Below the pieces are notes generated by a model, which was given only the letters and a program-made list of their open reading frames with translations, was not told where the DNA came from and ran no database searches. From NCBI GenBank assembly GCA_020723805.1, contig DYID01000005.1:1-64000 (forward strand): a DNA stretch of 64,000 nt, written 5' to 3'. A program made the position numbers and the translations under genes. Source of the DNA: Anaerolinea sp. (GTDB lineage: Bacteria > Chloroflexota > Anaerolineae > Anaerolineales > Villigracilaceae). Position 1 is the first letter of the stretch, and the number at the start of each line of letters is the position of its first letter. Positions 43,661 to 52,140 of the stretch are shown in pieces.

Positions 43661-44349
43661 AGTCCGCACTTTACGAGGGAAAGGATGCGGTCGTAGAGTT
43701 GGGTGCGTCCGAGGATCTCGTTCTTTTCGTTGACCGAGACGAACTGGTATTCGATCCAGGCGTTTTTGTAGTAGAAGTAGCGGCGCAGGTGGCGGGGTTC
43801 GATGTTGTAGTTGAACGTGCCGTCTTCCAGTTTGATCATCTCGGCGCCGGCGCTCCATTCGCTGACGTTGAGAGTGTTCTGCTTGTCGCGCAGGCGCAGG
43901 AACATGTAAACGCGGTCGGTGCGGGCGGGGTCTTCGACGAAGACGGTCATTTTGATGCTGCGGGTGGTGCAGGCGCCGTCGCCCCAATAGAGGGTGGGCG
44001 CGGAAAACAGAACGCCCCTGAACCCAACGTTCTGCTCGAAGAAGGTGATTTTGCTCATGTCGTTGATGAATTCTTCGGAGAAGGTGGGCAGGGGCACCAG
44101 CGTTTGAGTGGGAGGCAGTTGGGGGGTGGTAAACGGTTCGCCGCCGGGGGTAAAGGTGACCGGCGTGGCGGTGGGGACGGCGAAAAAGTCAACGGTGGGA
44201 ATCAGGGTGACGGTCGGTTGAGGCGTGGGAGTGTCGGCAAGGACGGTGGGGGTGGGCGTCGCCAAGAATTGGGTCAGGTCCGGGAGTTCAAAGCCGGCGC
44301 AACCGGCAAGGAAAGCAATCAGCAGGAGGAAGGGAAGGGTTTTTTTCAT
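43657..44349 (-). CDS. Lipoprotein, paralogue of the upstream lipoprotein
   Basis: The 230-residue product has a lipoprotein signal (FLLLIAFLAGC, Cys17), a Thr/Pro-rich stalk (about 30-85) and a C-terminal domain (about 95-230) with YWGDGACTTRSIKMTVFVED and LFRLRDKQ-like (FLRLRDKQNTL) sequence. The next gene upstream encodes the same layout and conserved phrases (LLFFRLQDKYSG, YQLVAS/YQFVSV, LGRT), so the two arose by duplication. ATG 44349 is preferred because AGGA precedes it; ATG 44364 in an ATGA overlap is also possible. Function unknown. Confidence 0.8.
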   Translation of the reverse strand: MKKTLPFLLLIAFLAGCAGFELPDLTQFLATPTPTVLADTPTPQPTVTLIPTVDFFAVPTATPVTFTPGGEPFTTPQLPPTQTLVPLPTFSEEFINDMSKITFFEQNVGFRGVLFSAPTLYWGDGACTTRSIKMTVFVEDPARTDRVYMFLRLRDKQNTLNVSEWSAGAEMIKLEDGTFNYNIEPRHLRRYFYYKNAWIEYQFVSVNEKNEILGRTQLYDRILSLVKCGL

Positions 44350-44360
44350 GGCGGGTCCTG

Positions 44361-45053
44361 TCATGGCAAGGCGCTGCAGTGTGTGACGGAGACGCTGGTA
44401 CGGTCCACCACCGTGCGCCCCAGCACAGAGAGACCGGCGGTGGAGGCAACCAACTGGTATTGCAGCCAGGCATCCTGGAACTGGTCGTAATCCTGAATCT
44501 GGTCGAGTTCGAGTTTGTAGAAGTAGGTGCCCTGGTCGTTGTCTTTCATGATGGCGCCGCCGCCCCAGTCGGTGCCGCGCCCGCTGTATTTATCCTGCAA
44601 ACGGAAGAAGAGCAGCACATACTTGAGCCGGCGCACGCGGTTGACGGTGGCGGTGAACAGGATGGAACGGTCGCCCTGGCAATTGCCTCCCCACACCAGT
44701 TGACTGGTGGAACGCTGAACGAATTGAAAGATGGGAGGCGAAGGAGTGTTCAGGTTGGGAGGGAGAGTTTCGAGGGTGATGGTCGGGCGGGGAGTGCGGG
44801 TGAGGGTGGGCGTGCGGGAGGGCAGGACGCCGGCCGGCAGCGTGGCAGGCGGCTCGGTGGGCGCTTGCGTGTTGAGCGCAAATGGGTCGCGTGTGGAGGT
44901 GGGCGAAGGGAAGCGGGTGACGGTCGGGGCGGGGGTGTCGGTGGGTGCGGGCGTGGCGGAAGCGGAAAACGCAAAATCAAAAGGGATGGCGGAACATCCG
45001 CTGAGCGCAACGATGAGAAGAATGACGACGGTTTTCACGAAAGGGCTGTGCAT
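44361..45053 (-). CDS. Lipoprotein, first of a tandem pair
   Basis: The 230-residue product has a lipoprotein signal (VVILLIVALSGC, Cys20), a Thr/Pro-rich stalk (about 33-100) and a C-terminal domain (about 105-230) homologous to that of the next gene: both share a conserved Trp-Gly-x-x-Cys start (VWGGNCQGD, YWGDGACTT), an R-L-x-D-K phrase and a LGRT motif near the end, and each domain has a cysteine at both ends that could form a disulfide. The two genes overlap and are followed by the sirtuin gene. Surface exposed; role unknown. Confidence 0.8.
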   Translation of the reverse strand: MHSPFVKTVVILLIVALSGCSAIPFDFAFSASATPAPTDTPAPTVTRFPSPTSTRDPFALNTQAPTEPPATLPAGVLPSRTPTLTRTPRPTITLETLPPNLNTPSPPIFQFVQRSTSQLVWGGNCQGDRSILFTATVNRVRRLKYVLLFFRLQDKYSGRGTDWGGGAIMKDNDQGTYFYKLELDQIQDYDQFQDAWLQYQLVASTAGLSVLGRTVVDRTSVSVTHCSALP

Positions 45054-45222
45054 GGCTTCCTCGAACGAATCGGCGGGACGATATGCCTATTGTATCCTGT
45101 TTGAGAGGGATTGACCGCCCATTGACCTTTCTTCCTTGTTGGGACATACGCTTCACACCGCCCCGATAACTGAATCGGCAAATGAGCCTTGCCTCACCTG
45201 AAATTTATCCGCTGCCCGCCTG

Positions 45223-46233
45223 TCACGGCTCCCATTGCGGCTGCCAGTCGGGTTCGGGGTTGTCGGTGATCTGACGGAGGTCCGAACCGTCGGCGCGCAT
45301 GACGAACAGGTCTGCCTGGTCGTTGTTGCGCTGGGAGTTGAAGGCAATCCACTGCCCATCGGGAGAGTAGGAGGCGGCGGCGTTGTTTCCGCCGTCGGTG
45401 AGTTGGGAGGCGGTCTGCGCTTCCACATCTATGCGGAAGATGTCCTTGTCGCCGGGCGGACCGGCGTGGATGAGCAGGAAGCGTCCATCCGGCGACCAGT
45501 CGAGGCTGCCGCCAATGCCTTCCAGTCCCCGCGTCAGTTGGCGGATGTTTGTAGCGTCGGGGTTCATGAGGAAAACTTCGTGAGAGCCGGGACGGTCGGT
45601 TGCCATGGCAAAGGCGATGGTGCTGCCGTCGGGCGACCAGTCTGCGGCGACGATGTCGGCGGGACCCGTGTAGAGCAGTTTGGGATTCTTGCCGGTCACA
45701 TCCACCGTCCACAGGGAGGTGGGTCCGTCGCCGGCGCGGTTGGCGAAGAGGATGATCTGACCATCGGGGGAGAAACTGGGAGAGATGACGTTGCCGATGC
45801 GTTCGGTGAGGCGGAGGAGGCGCGAACCCTCGAAGATGAAGAGGAAGAGGTCGAAATATCCGCCGTTCTGGTTGGAGGCATAGACGATGGAACCTCCCAG
45901 CGGGGAATAGACGGGGTAGTAGTTGTGCGCCTGCACGTTGGTGATTTGACGGTAATCGCTGCCGTCGGCGTTGACCATGCACAACTGGTTGAAGTCGCCG
46001 CGCGTGCAGGTGAAGATGAGCCGTCCGATGTGCGGACGGGTGGGGAGCGGAAGAGGGGTAAAGGTGGGCAGAGCAGTTGGCAGGTCGGAGGAGGAGGCGC
46101 TGAATTCCCCCAGGGTGATGTTGACGGAAGGAACGAGCAGGCATAGTCCAAGCGCGGTTAGGACGAGGAGCCAGCCGATAGGCAGGCGGGAGCGGGAGGA
46201 GCGTCGTCGCGAAAAGATGCGCCGCTGGTGCAT
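45223..46233 (-). CDS. TolB-like beta-propeller membrane protein (PD40 repeats)
   Basis: The 336-residue protein has a basic N-terminus, one membrane helix (about 18-40), a Pro/Thr-rich stretch and a propeller made of about six PD40-type blades marked by SPDG turns (FSPDGQIILFA, WSPDGSTIAFA, WSPDGRFLLIH, YSPDGQWIAFN). Such propellers bind partners or substrates and are not enzymes by themselves. It is on the minus strand ahead of the lipoprotein pair but 169 bases from it; nothing distinctive is seen in that gap. No peptidase domain is attached. Confidence 0.88.
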   Translation of the reverse strand: MHQRRIFSRRRSSRSRLPIGWLLVLTALGLCLLVPSVNITLGEFSASSSDLPTALPTFTPLPLPTRPHIGRLIFTCTRGDFNQLCMVNADGSDYRQITNVQAHNYYPVYSPLGGSIVYASNQNGGYFDLFLFIFEGSRLLRLTERIGNVISPSFSPDGQIILFANRAGDGPTSLWTVDVTGKNPKLLYTGPADIVAADWSPDGSTIAFAMATDRPGSHEVFLMNPDATNIRQLTRGLEGIGGSLDWSPDGRFLLIHAGPPGDKDIFRIDVEAQTASQLTDGGNNAAASYSPDGQWIAFNSQRNNDQADLFVMRADGSDLRQITDNPEPDWQPQWEP

Positions 46234-46287
46234 GAGGTAAATTTTACCCCCACCCTTCCAGTCATGTTTCTCCTTTTGGATGCTGCT

Positions 46288-48348
46288 TCAGCCCAGCAAC
46301 CTGTTCAACTCGTCTGCCGGTATCGGAGGGCTGAGCAGGAAGCCCTGGACGTTGTCACAGGCGAGGGAGCGCAGGAAGGTGAGTTGTTCGTCGGTTTCCA
46401 CGCCTTCGGCAATCACCTCGAGGCGGAGAGAGCGCGCCATGGCAAGAATCGCTGTGACAAGGGATTGGGTGTTTTGACCGGGCTGAATGTCGCGGATGAA
46501 GGAACGGTCAATTTTGAGCGCCCGGAAGGGGAATTGTTTCAGGTAACTGAGGGAAGAGTAGCCGGTGCCAAAATCGTCCAACGTGGATTCCACCCCCAGG
46601 GCTTTCAAGTCGTTGATGAGTTTCATGGTGTGGCTGACATCCCGCATGGCAAGGCTTTCGGTGATTTCCAAACGCAAGCCGGCGGCAGGCAAGCCTGTTT
46701 CGGAAAGAATTTGAGAAACTTGTTCAACCAGGATTTTTTCCTGAAACTGGCGCGGTGAAATGTTGACCGAGACCCAAAGATAAGGTCTTCCCGTTTCGCG
46801 CCAGAGTCTGGCTTGCCGGCAGGCTGTCCGCAGAATGTATTCGCCTATCGGCAGGATGAGACCGGTGTCCTCCGCCACTTGAATGAATTCTTTGGGGGCG
46901 AGAAGTCCTCGTTGTGGATGCTGCCAGCGGATCAGGGCTTCCATGCCCACCGGCTTGCCGGTCGTCAGGGAAATGATTGGCTGGTAGTAAATCAGCCATT
47001 CCTCGCGCTCCACCGCGCGCTTGAGTTCGCCCTCCAGGCGAATCAAATCCACTGCGCTGATGTGCATGGAATCGTCGAAGACTTGATGTTGATTGCCGCC
47101 GAGCGCCTTCGCCCGGTACATCGCGGCATCGGCATCGCGCAGAAGTTCGCCGGCGGATGTATAACGCGGATTGGAAAGGACAATGCCCATGCTGGCAGTG
47201 GTGGCACGTTCGACATTTCCCAGCAGGGTGGTGGTCATCAGCCGCCCTTTGATACGGTCGGCAACCTGGCGGGCATCGGTAACATCGCGCACGGTATCAA
47301 CCAGAATCGCAAATTCATCTCCGCCCAGCCGTGAGACGGTATCTTCGGGACGCAAACAGCGCTTCAAGCGGTTTGCCACGGTGACAAGCAGTTCGTCGCC
47401 GACGGCGTGACCCAGGCTGTCGTTGACCACCTTGAACCGGTCGAGGTCGAGGAACATGACTGCAAACAGATCGTTGGGATTACGCCTGGTTCGTTCGATG
47501 CGGTTTTGCAGGCGGTCGAGGAAAAGCACGCGGTTGGGCAAGCCTGTCAGCGCATCATGGACGGCGTCGTGCGCCAGCTGTTCCTCCGCAAGTTTGCGGG
47601 CGGTAATGTCCGATTGCGCCCCCGCCATGCGGTATGCCGCTCCTTTCGAGTCTCGCACAGCCAGTCCGCGCGTAAGCACCCACAAGTAAGAACCGTTGGC
47701 ATGTTGAATGCGGTATTCGTACTGAAATTGTGGCGAGATACCCTTGATATGTGCAACGAGATTTGCCTGCACCTGCTCTTGATCATCGGGGTGGATGCGC
47801 CGGAACCATTCTTCGGGAGAGGTCCCGATCTCATCGTCCCTGTAACCGAGCATCTCCTTCCAACGCGGGGAGTAGTAGATTTCGTTCGTTTTGAGATTCC
47901 AGTCCCAAATGCCGTCGTTGGCGGCACGCACTGCCAGGGCATAACGCTCCTCGCTTTCACGCAATTTACGTTCCATGCTGTGCTTGTAGAGCGTCATGGC
48001 AATGTGAAATTTCAGTTCGCGCGTATCGAAAGGCGTAAACAGCACACCATAGGCGCGCGCCAGCATGGCGGTTTGCATGGTGAGGGTATCGGCTTGTGTG
48101 CTGATGAAAAGGACGGGAATGTCGAAATCGGTATGAATTTTTCGAGCGGCTTCCACCCCATTCATCCGCCCGCGCAGGCGCATTTCCATCAAGACCAGGT
48201 CCGGGCGCAATGCCTCGACCATTTGCACGGTGGTTTCGCCATGCTCCGCTTGCCCGGCAACAAGGTAACCCGCCCGTTCCAGCGCAGCGGCGACCTCCCG
48301 CGCGATGGATGGATCGTGTTCAGCAATGAAAATTTTTTCTTTTGACAT
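46288..48348 (-). CDS. Degenerate receiver-PAS-GGDEF-EAL protein
   Basis: The 686-residue protein has a response-regulator receiver (about 5-120), a PAS domain (about 130-245), GGDEF (about 262-425, motif RLGGDEFAIL intact) and EAL (about 435-686, MEALIRW, DDFGTGYSSLSYL, KIDRSFI intact). It could make and degrade cyclic di-GMP. In the receiver the phospho-acceptor is Glu55 (LVLMEMRL) rather than Asp, the acidic pair reads EH, and the conserved Lys is Thr (VLFTPFD). The receiver is therefore probably not phosphorylated. ATG 48348 starts the receiver domain. Confidence 0.94.
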   Translation of the reverse strand: MSKEKIFIAEHDPSIAREVAAALERAGYLVAGQAEHGETTVQMVEALRPDLVLMEMRLRGRMNGVEAARKIHTDFDIPVLFISTQADTLTMQTAMLARAYGVLFTPFDTRELKFHIAMTLYKHSMERKLRESEERYALAVRAANDGIWDWNLKTNEIYYSPRWKEMLGYRDDEIGTSPEEWFRRIHPDDQEQVQANLVAHIKGISPQFQYEYRIQHANGSYLWVLTRGLAVRDSKGAAYRMAGAQSDITARKLAEEQLAHDAVHDALTGLPNRVLFLDRLQNRIERTRRNPNDLFAVMFLDLDRFKVVNDSLGHAVGDELLVTVANRLKRCLRPEDTVSRLGGDEFAILVDTVRDVTDARQVADRIKGRLMTTTLLGNVERATTASMGIVLSNPRYTSAGELLRDADAAMYRAKALGGNQHQVFDDSMHISAVDLIRLEGELKRAVEREEWLIYYQPIISLTTGKPVGMEALIRWQHPQRGLLAPKEFIQVAEDTGLILPIGEYILRTACRQARLWRETGRPYLWVSVNISPRQFQEKILVEQVSQILSETGLPAAGLRLEITESLAMRDVSHTMKLINDLKALGVESTLDDFGTGYSSLSYLKQFPFRALKIDRSFIRDIQPGQNTQSLVTAILAMARSLRLEVIAEGVETDEQLTFLRSLACDNVQGFLLSPPIPADELNRLLG

Positions 48349-48664
48349 GGCGCCTGTCTGTCGGATTTTGTCACTGCATTTATGCAGAGAACAACGACTT
48401 ATTGATGTTTGACAAAATAATGTCAGCAAGAACAGCCCAATTTCAGTCTAGAATCGGTGCCTTTTGTAGTGACATTGATTAATCAAAGATCAATACATTT
48501 CCCTTCCCGGCTGCATCATCAGTCTCAATAACGTGCCTGAGCAGCAGTGTATCAAACTTCGCGCGCAAAGATGTTTTCAACTTTGCAAGCAACGGACTTG
48601 TAATATTTTGCGGCGTCGCAGAAACACCAGGCGGGGGCGTCCCGCCGGCGTGCTAAAATTAGTT
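48349..48664. other. Intergenic region between divergent genes
   Basis: This 316-base stretch separates the cyclic-di-GMP gene (minus) and the ABC ATPase gene (plus). It has a 14-base palindrome CTGCATTTATGCAG (48374-48387) and AT-rich segments that could hold both promoters, but I cannot pick a convincing -35/-10 pair. The in-frame extension of the ABC gene to 48533 is rejected because it encodes a basic, Cys-rich non-family stretch. Confidence 0.5.
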
Positions 48665-49657
48665 ATGTCCTCCATCGAAGTTCACAATCTCCGCAAGACC
48701 TTTCAGACCAAGCGCAAAGCCGGCGGGCTGGGCGGCTCGGTGCGGTCGCTGTTTCAGCCGCAGTACAGCGTCATCGAAGCGGTGCGCGGCATCACGTTCC
48801 AGATGGAAGCGGGCGAGTTACTCGGCTTCATCGGTCCCAACGGCGCGGGCAAATCCACCACCATCAAAATGCTGACGGGCATCCTGCATCCCAGCGGCGG
48901 CGAGGCGCGGGTGTTGGGCTTCGTCCCCTGGAAGGAACGGCAAAAACTCGCCTATCACATCGGCACGGTGTTCGGTCAGCGCCCGCAACTGTGGTATCAC
49001 CTGCCCGCCATAGACACGTTCCGCCTCTTCGGCAAAATCTTCGAGATGGACGACAGCGAGACGAAGAAACGCATCGCCTTTCTCGCCGAAGCCTTCGAGA
49101 TTGGCGACCTGCTGGAGACCCCCGTCCGCAAACTTTCACTCGGACAGCGGATGCGCTGCGAAGTAGCCGCCTCGCTTCTGCACCGCCCCAAACTGCTCCT
49201 GCTCGATGAGCCGTCCATCGGCTTGGACGTGGTCGCCAAAGGTCGCATCCGCGACGCCATCCGCGAGATGGCGAACATCGAAAAAGTGGGCGTTCTGCTC
49301 ACCTCGCACGACGCCGGTGACCTCGAGGCGCTGTGCAAACGGGTCATCATCATCAATCACGGACAGATCGTGTATGAGGACAAAGTCTCGAACCTCAAAC
49401 GCCGCTTCCTAACCTCCAAACTCGTCGAAGTGCGTTACGCCGAGCAGGTTTCCAAATCCTTTCAGGTGGAAGGCGCAGAGGTGTTGAAGGTTGGCACGTA
49501 TGGCGTGAAACTGCGCTTCGACACGCGCACGACGCCTGTGGATAAGGTGCTTGCCCACCTCACAGAGGCGGGCAGCGTGGCAGACATCACCATCTCCGAC
49601 CCGCCGCTCGAAGAGGTGATTGCCAACATCTACCAGACGCAAGCCGCCCCTGCTTGA
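48665..49657 (+). CDS. ABC-2 type transporter ATPase (no permease adjacent)
   Basis: The 330-residue ATPase has Walker A GPNGAGKSTT, signature LSLGQRMRCEVA, Walker B LLLLDEPSIGLD and the switch His (LTSHDAGDLEAL). The N-terminal insert before Walker A (VRSLFQPQYSVIEAVRG) is typical for the ABC-2 drug/YhaQ-like subfamily that works with an ABC-2 or DUF990-type (ABC-2 family) permease. No such permease lies on either side: the next gene is oligopeptidase B. The permease must be elsewhere or the gene is a remnant. Confidence 0.9.
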   Translation: MSSIEVHNLRKTFQTKRKAGGLGGSVRSLFQPQYSVIEAVRGITFQMEAGELLGFIGPNGAGKSTTIKMLTGILHPSGGEARVLGFVPWKERQKLAYHIGTVFGQRPQLWYHLPAIDTFRLFGKIFEMDDSETKKRIAFLAEAFEIGDLLETPVRKLSLGQRMRCEVAASLLHRPKLLLLDEPSIGLDVVAKGRIRDAIREMANIEKVGVLLTSHDAGDLEALCKRVIIINHGQIVYEDKVSNLKRRFLTSKLVEVRYAEQVSKSFQVEGAEVLKVGTYGVKLRFDTRTTPVDKVLAHLTEAGSVADITISDPPLEEVIANIYQTQAAPA

Positions 49658-49760
49658 AAGCCTCCGCAAGCCCGATGAACTGCAAGGCAAGCCGCCGGCG
49701 TATCGCATCACCGGCATTTGAACACGCTTCCAAAATCCCAATCATCAGAAAATAGAAACT

Positions 49761-51812
49761 ATGAAACCTGCCGCCCCCAAAAAACCTCACGTCATCACCC
49801 AGCACGGCATCACCCGCGTGGACGAGTATCACTGGCTCCGCAACCGCGAAGACCCGGACACCCTGAAATACCTTCGGGAGGAAATGTCCCATTTCGAGCA
49901 GGTCATGAGCCATACCCAACCTTTGCAGGAAGCGCTCTTCTCCGAGATGAAGGGAAGGATTCAGGAAACCGATTCCACCGTCCCTGAGAAGAGAGGCGGG
50001 TATTGGTACTATCAAAGGACGGAGGCGGGCAGACAGTATCCGATTTTCTGCCGCCGAAAGGACGCGTCGGACGCGCCCGAAGAAATCCTGCTCAACCAAA
50101 ACCGCCTGGCAGAAGGCAAATCCTTTTGCAGTGTCAGCGCGTTCGCCGTCAGCCCCGACGGGAACAAACTCGCCTACGCCGTGGACTACGAAGGCAGCGA
50201 GACGTACACCATCCACGTTCTCGATTTGAAAAGCGGACAGCCCTACCCCGAAATCATTCGCAACACCTATGGCAGTGTGTACTTTCATACGGGCGTCGAA
50301 TGGGCAAATGACAGCGAGACGTTTTTCTACCTGACGCTGGATGCGGCGAAGCGCCCCCATCAACTTCACCGTCACAGGCTTGGCACCGACCCAGCCAGCG
50401 ACGCCCTGCTCTTCACCGAAGAAGACGAGACCTTCTTCCTGTTTCTGCACAAGACGCGCGATGACCTCTACCTCCTCACCGAACATCACAGCACGACGAC
50501 CTCCGAGATGCGTTACCTCCCCGCCGACCAGCCCGACGGGGAGTTGAAGGTCATTACGCCGCGCCGGCGCGGCATCGAGTATTACGCCGCCCATCACAAG
50601 GGAACCTTCTTCATCCTCACCAACGAAAACGCCAAAAATTTCAAGTTGATGAAGGCGCCGGTCGGCGAAACCGATCCGTCGCGCTGGCAGGAGGTCATTC
50701 CCCACCGCCCGCAGACGCTGCTCAGCGGCATCGAGACGTTCGAGAATCATCTCGTGCTATATGAATACCGCGACGGTCTGCCACACATCCGCATCAGCCG
50801 CGCGGATGGTGTAAGCGATGTCCATTACGTCCATTTCCCCGAGCCTGCCTATCACTTCGAAACAGAGCGCAACCCCGATTTCAAAGCGAACAAACTGCGC
50901 ATCAAATACTCCTCCCTCGTCACCCCCCACACCATCGTGGACATCCATCTCGACAGCGGCGAATGGGAGGTCAAAAAGGAGGAGGCGGTCATCGGCTACG
51001 ACAAGTCGCAATACGTCTGCGACCAAATCCATGCCACAGCGCCGGACGGCAAGCGCATCCCCATCTCCATCGCCTACAAAAAAGACATCCAGCGGGACGG
51101 CAGTCACCCGGCTCTGTTACATGGCTATGGCGCCTACGGCGCAAATCTCGAAGCGGAGTTCAACGCCAACCGCATCAGCCTGCTGGAGCGCGGCTTCGTC
51201 TATGCCATCGCGCACGTTCGCGGTTCATCGGTGCTGGGACGCGAATGGTACGAGGACGGAAAACTGCTCCGCAAGAAGAACTCCTTCACCGATTTCATCG
51301 CCTGCGCCGAACATCTCATCAACGAAGGGTTCACGTCCAAAGAGCGGCTTGCCATCCTGGGCGTTTCGGCGGGCGGTCTGCTCGTCACCGCCTGCATGAC
51401 GATGCGCCTGGATCTGTTCAAGGCGGTCATCGCCAAAGTCCCCTTCGTGGACGTTATCAACTCGATGAGCGACCCGTCCATTCCGCTGACCACGCACGAA
51501 TACGACGAATGGGGCAACCCTGCCATCCGCGAACAATTCGAGTACATGCTTTCCTATTCCCCCTACGACAATCTCAAAGCCGCCGCCTATCCCCATCTGC
51601 TCCTCACCGCCGGCTTCAACGATCCGCGCGTGGGTTACTGGGAGCCTGCCAAATTCGCCGCCAGACTGCGCGAGCTCAAAACCGACGACAACCTGCTCCT
51701 GCTCAAGGTCAACTTTCACGCCGGGCACGCCGGTGCATCGGGGCGGTATGACTCTCTGAAAGAAGTCGCCGTCGAATATGCCTTTCTGCTCGAAACAGTG
51801 AGTAGGAGATAA
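49761..51812 (+). CDS. ptrB: Oligopeptidase B (S9A prolyl oligopeptidase family)
   Basis: The 683-residue serine peptidase has an N-terminal propeller (about 70-400) and a C-terminal hydrolase domain. The catalytic residues are Ser536 in LGVSAGGLL, Asp621 in AGFNDPRVGYWEP and His656 in FHAGHAGASG. The family opening KPHVITQHGITRVDEYHWLR is clear. It cuts short peptides after Arg or Lys in the cytoplasm. No signal peptide is present. It stands alone downstream of the ABC ATPase gene with 103 bases between them. Confidence 0.95.
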   Translation: MKPAAPKKPHVITQHGITRVDEYHWLRNREDPDTLKYLREEMSHFEQVMSHTQPLQEALFSEMKGRIQETDSTVPEKRGGYWYYQRTEAGRQYPIFCRRKDASDAPEEILLNQNRLAEGKSFCSVSAFAVSPDGNKLAYAVDYEGSETYTIHVLDLKSGQPYPEIIRNTYGSVYFHTGVEWANDSETFFYLTLDAAKRPHQLHRHRLGTDPASDALLFTEEDETFFLFLHKTRDDLYLLTEHHSTTTSEMRYLPADQPDGELKVITPRRRGIEYYAAHHKGTFFILTNENAKNFKLMKAPVGETDPSRWQEVIPHRPQTLLSGIETFENHLVLYEYRDGLPHIRISRADGVSDVHYVHFPEPAYHFETERNPDFKANKLRIKYSSLVTPHTIVDIHLDSGEWEVKKEEAVIGYDKSQYVCDQIHATAPDGKRIPISIAYKKDIQRDGSHPALLHGYGAYGANLEAEFNANRISLLERGFVYAIAHVRGSSVLGREWYEDGKLLRKKNSFTDFIACAEHLINEGFTSKERLAILGVSAGGLLVTACMTMRLDLFKAVIAKVPFVDVINSMSDPSIPLTTHEYDEWGNPAIREQFEYMLSYSPYDNLKAAAYPHLLLTAGFNDPRVGYWEPAKFAARLRELKTDDNLLLLKVNFHAGHAGASGRYDSLKEVAVEYAFLLETVSRR

Positions 51813-51837
51813 AAAAAGACGCCCTTTTGAGCGCCCG

Positions 51838-51990
51838 TTACGATTTCATAAACATGGATAAGATTTGATATAACAAGCGGACAAAATACGATCGCCGCAC
51901 GGAAAACAAAGTATCCGGATAATCGCTTTCATACGCTTTGAGTTGCAAAAGCAGTCGGATGACTGCCATGTTCCGATTGGTACGATACAT
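51838..51990 (-). CDS. Possible small protein of 50 residues
   Basis: An ATG at 51990 opens a 50-codon frame ending at TAA 51840-51838. The product is basic and amphipathic (VIRLLLQLKAYESDYP, RRSYFVRLLYQILSMF), with a pattern YP-x-x-LF-x-x-RR that recalls short regions of chloroflexal membrane-associated proteins; this comparison is from memory only. A weak ribosome site AGGTGAG lies 12 bases upstream. It occupies the otherwise empty stretch 51813-52058. It may be real or a chance ORF. Confidence 0.35.
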   Translation of the reverse strand: MYRTNRNMAVIRLLLQLKAYESDYPDTLFSVRRSYFVRLLYQILSMFMKS

Positions 51991-52058
51991 CCGCCGTCCA
52001 CTCACCTTCTGTTTGGGTCATTTCAAAACCATGACGATGAACTTGTTACGAAGGTTAC

Positions 52059-52096
52059 AAAAAGACCGTCCCATTCTGCTGTGGAATGGGACGGTC
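52059..52096 (-). terminator. Intrinsic terminator of the FabH-like gene
   Basis: GACCGTCCCATTC and GAATGGGACGGTC form a perfect 13-bp stem with a 7-base loop. On the minus strand it is followed by TTTTT. It lies 44 bases after the stop codon. Confidence 0.92.
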
Positions 52097-52140
52097 CGCT
52101 TCACACTTCGGGACGGCTGATACCGTTTCGAAAATTTTCC

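Noticed and set aside
43661-43987. N-terminal extension of the sirtuin frame
   Set aside because: The extension lies inside the lipoprotein gene in another frame and is Arg/Pro-rich; the GTG at 43660 in a GTGA overlap is the natural start.
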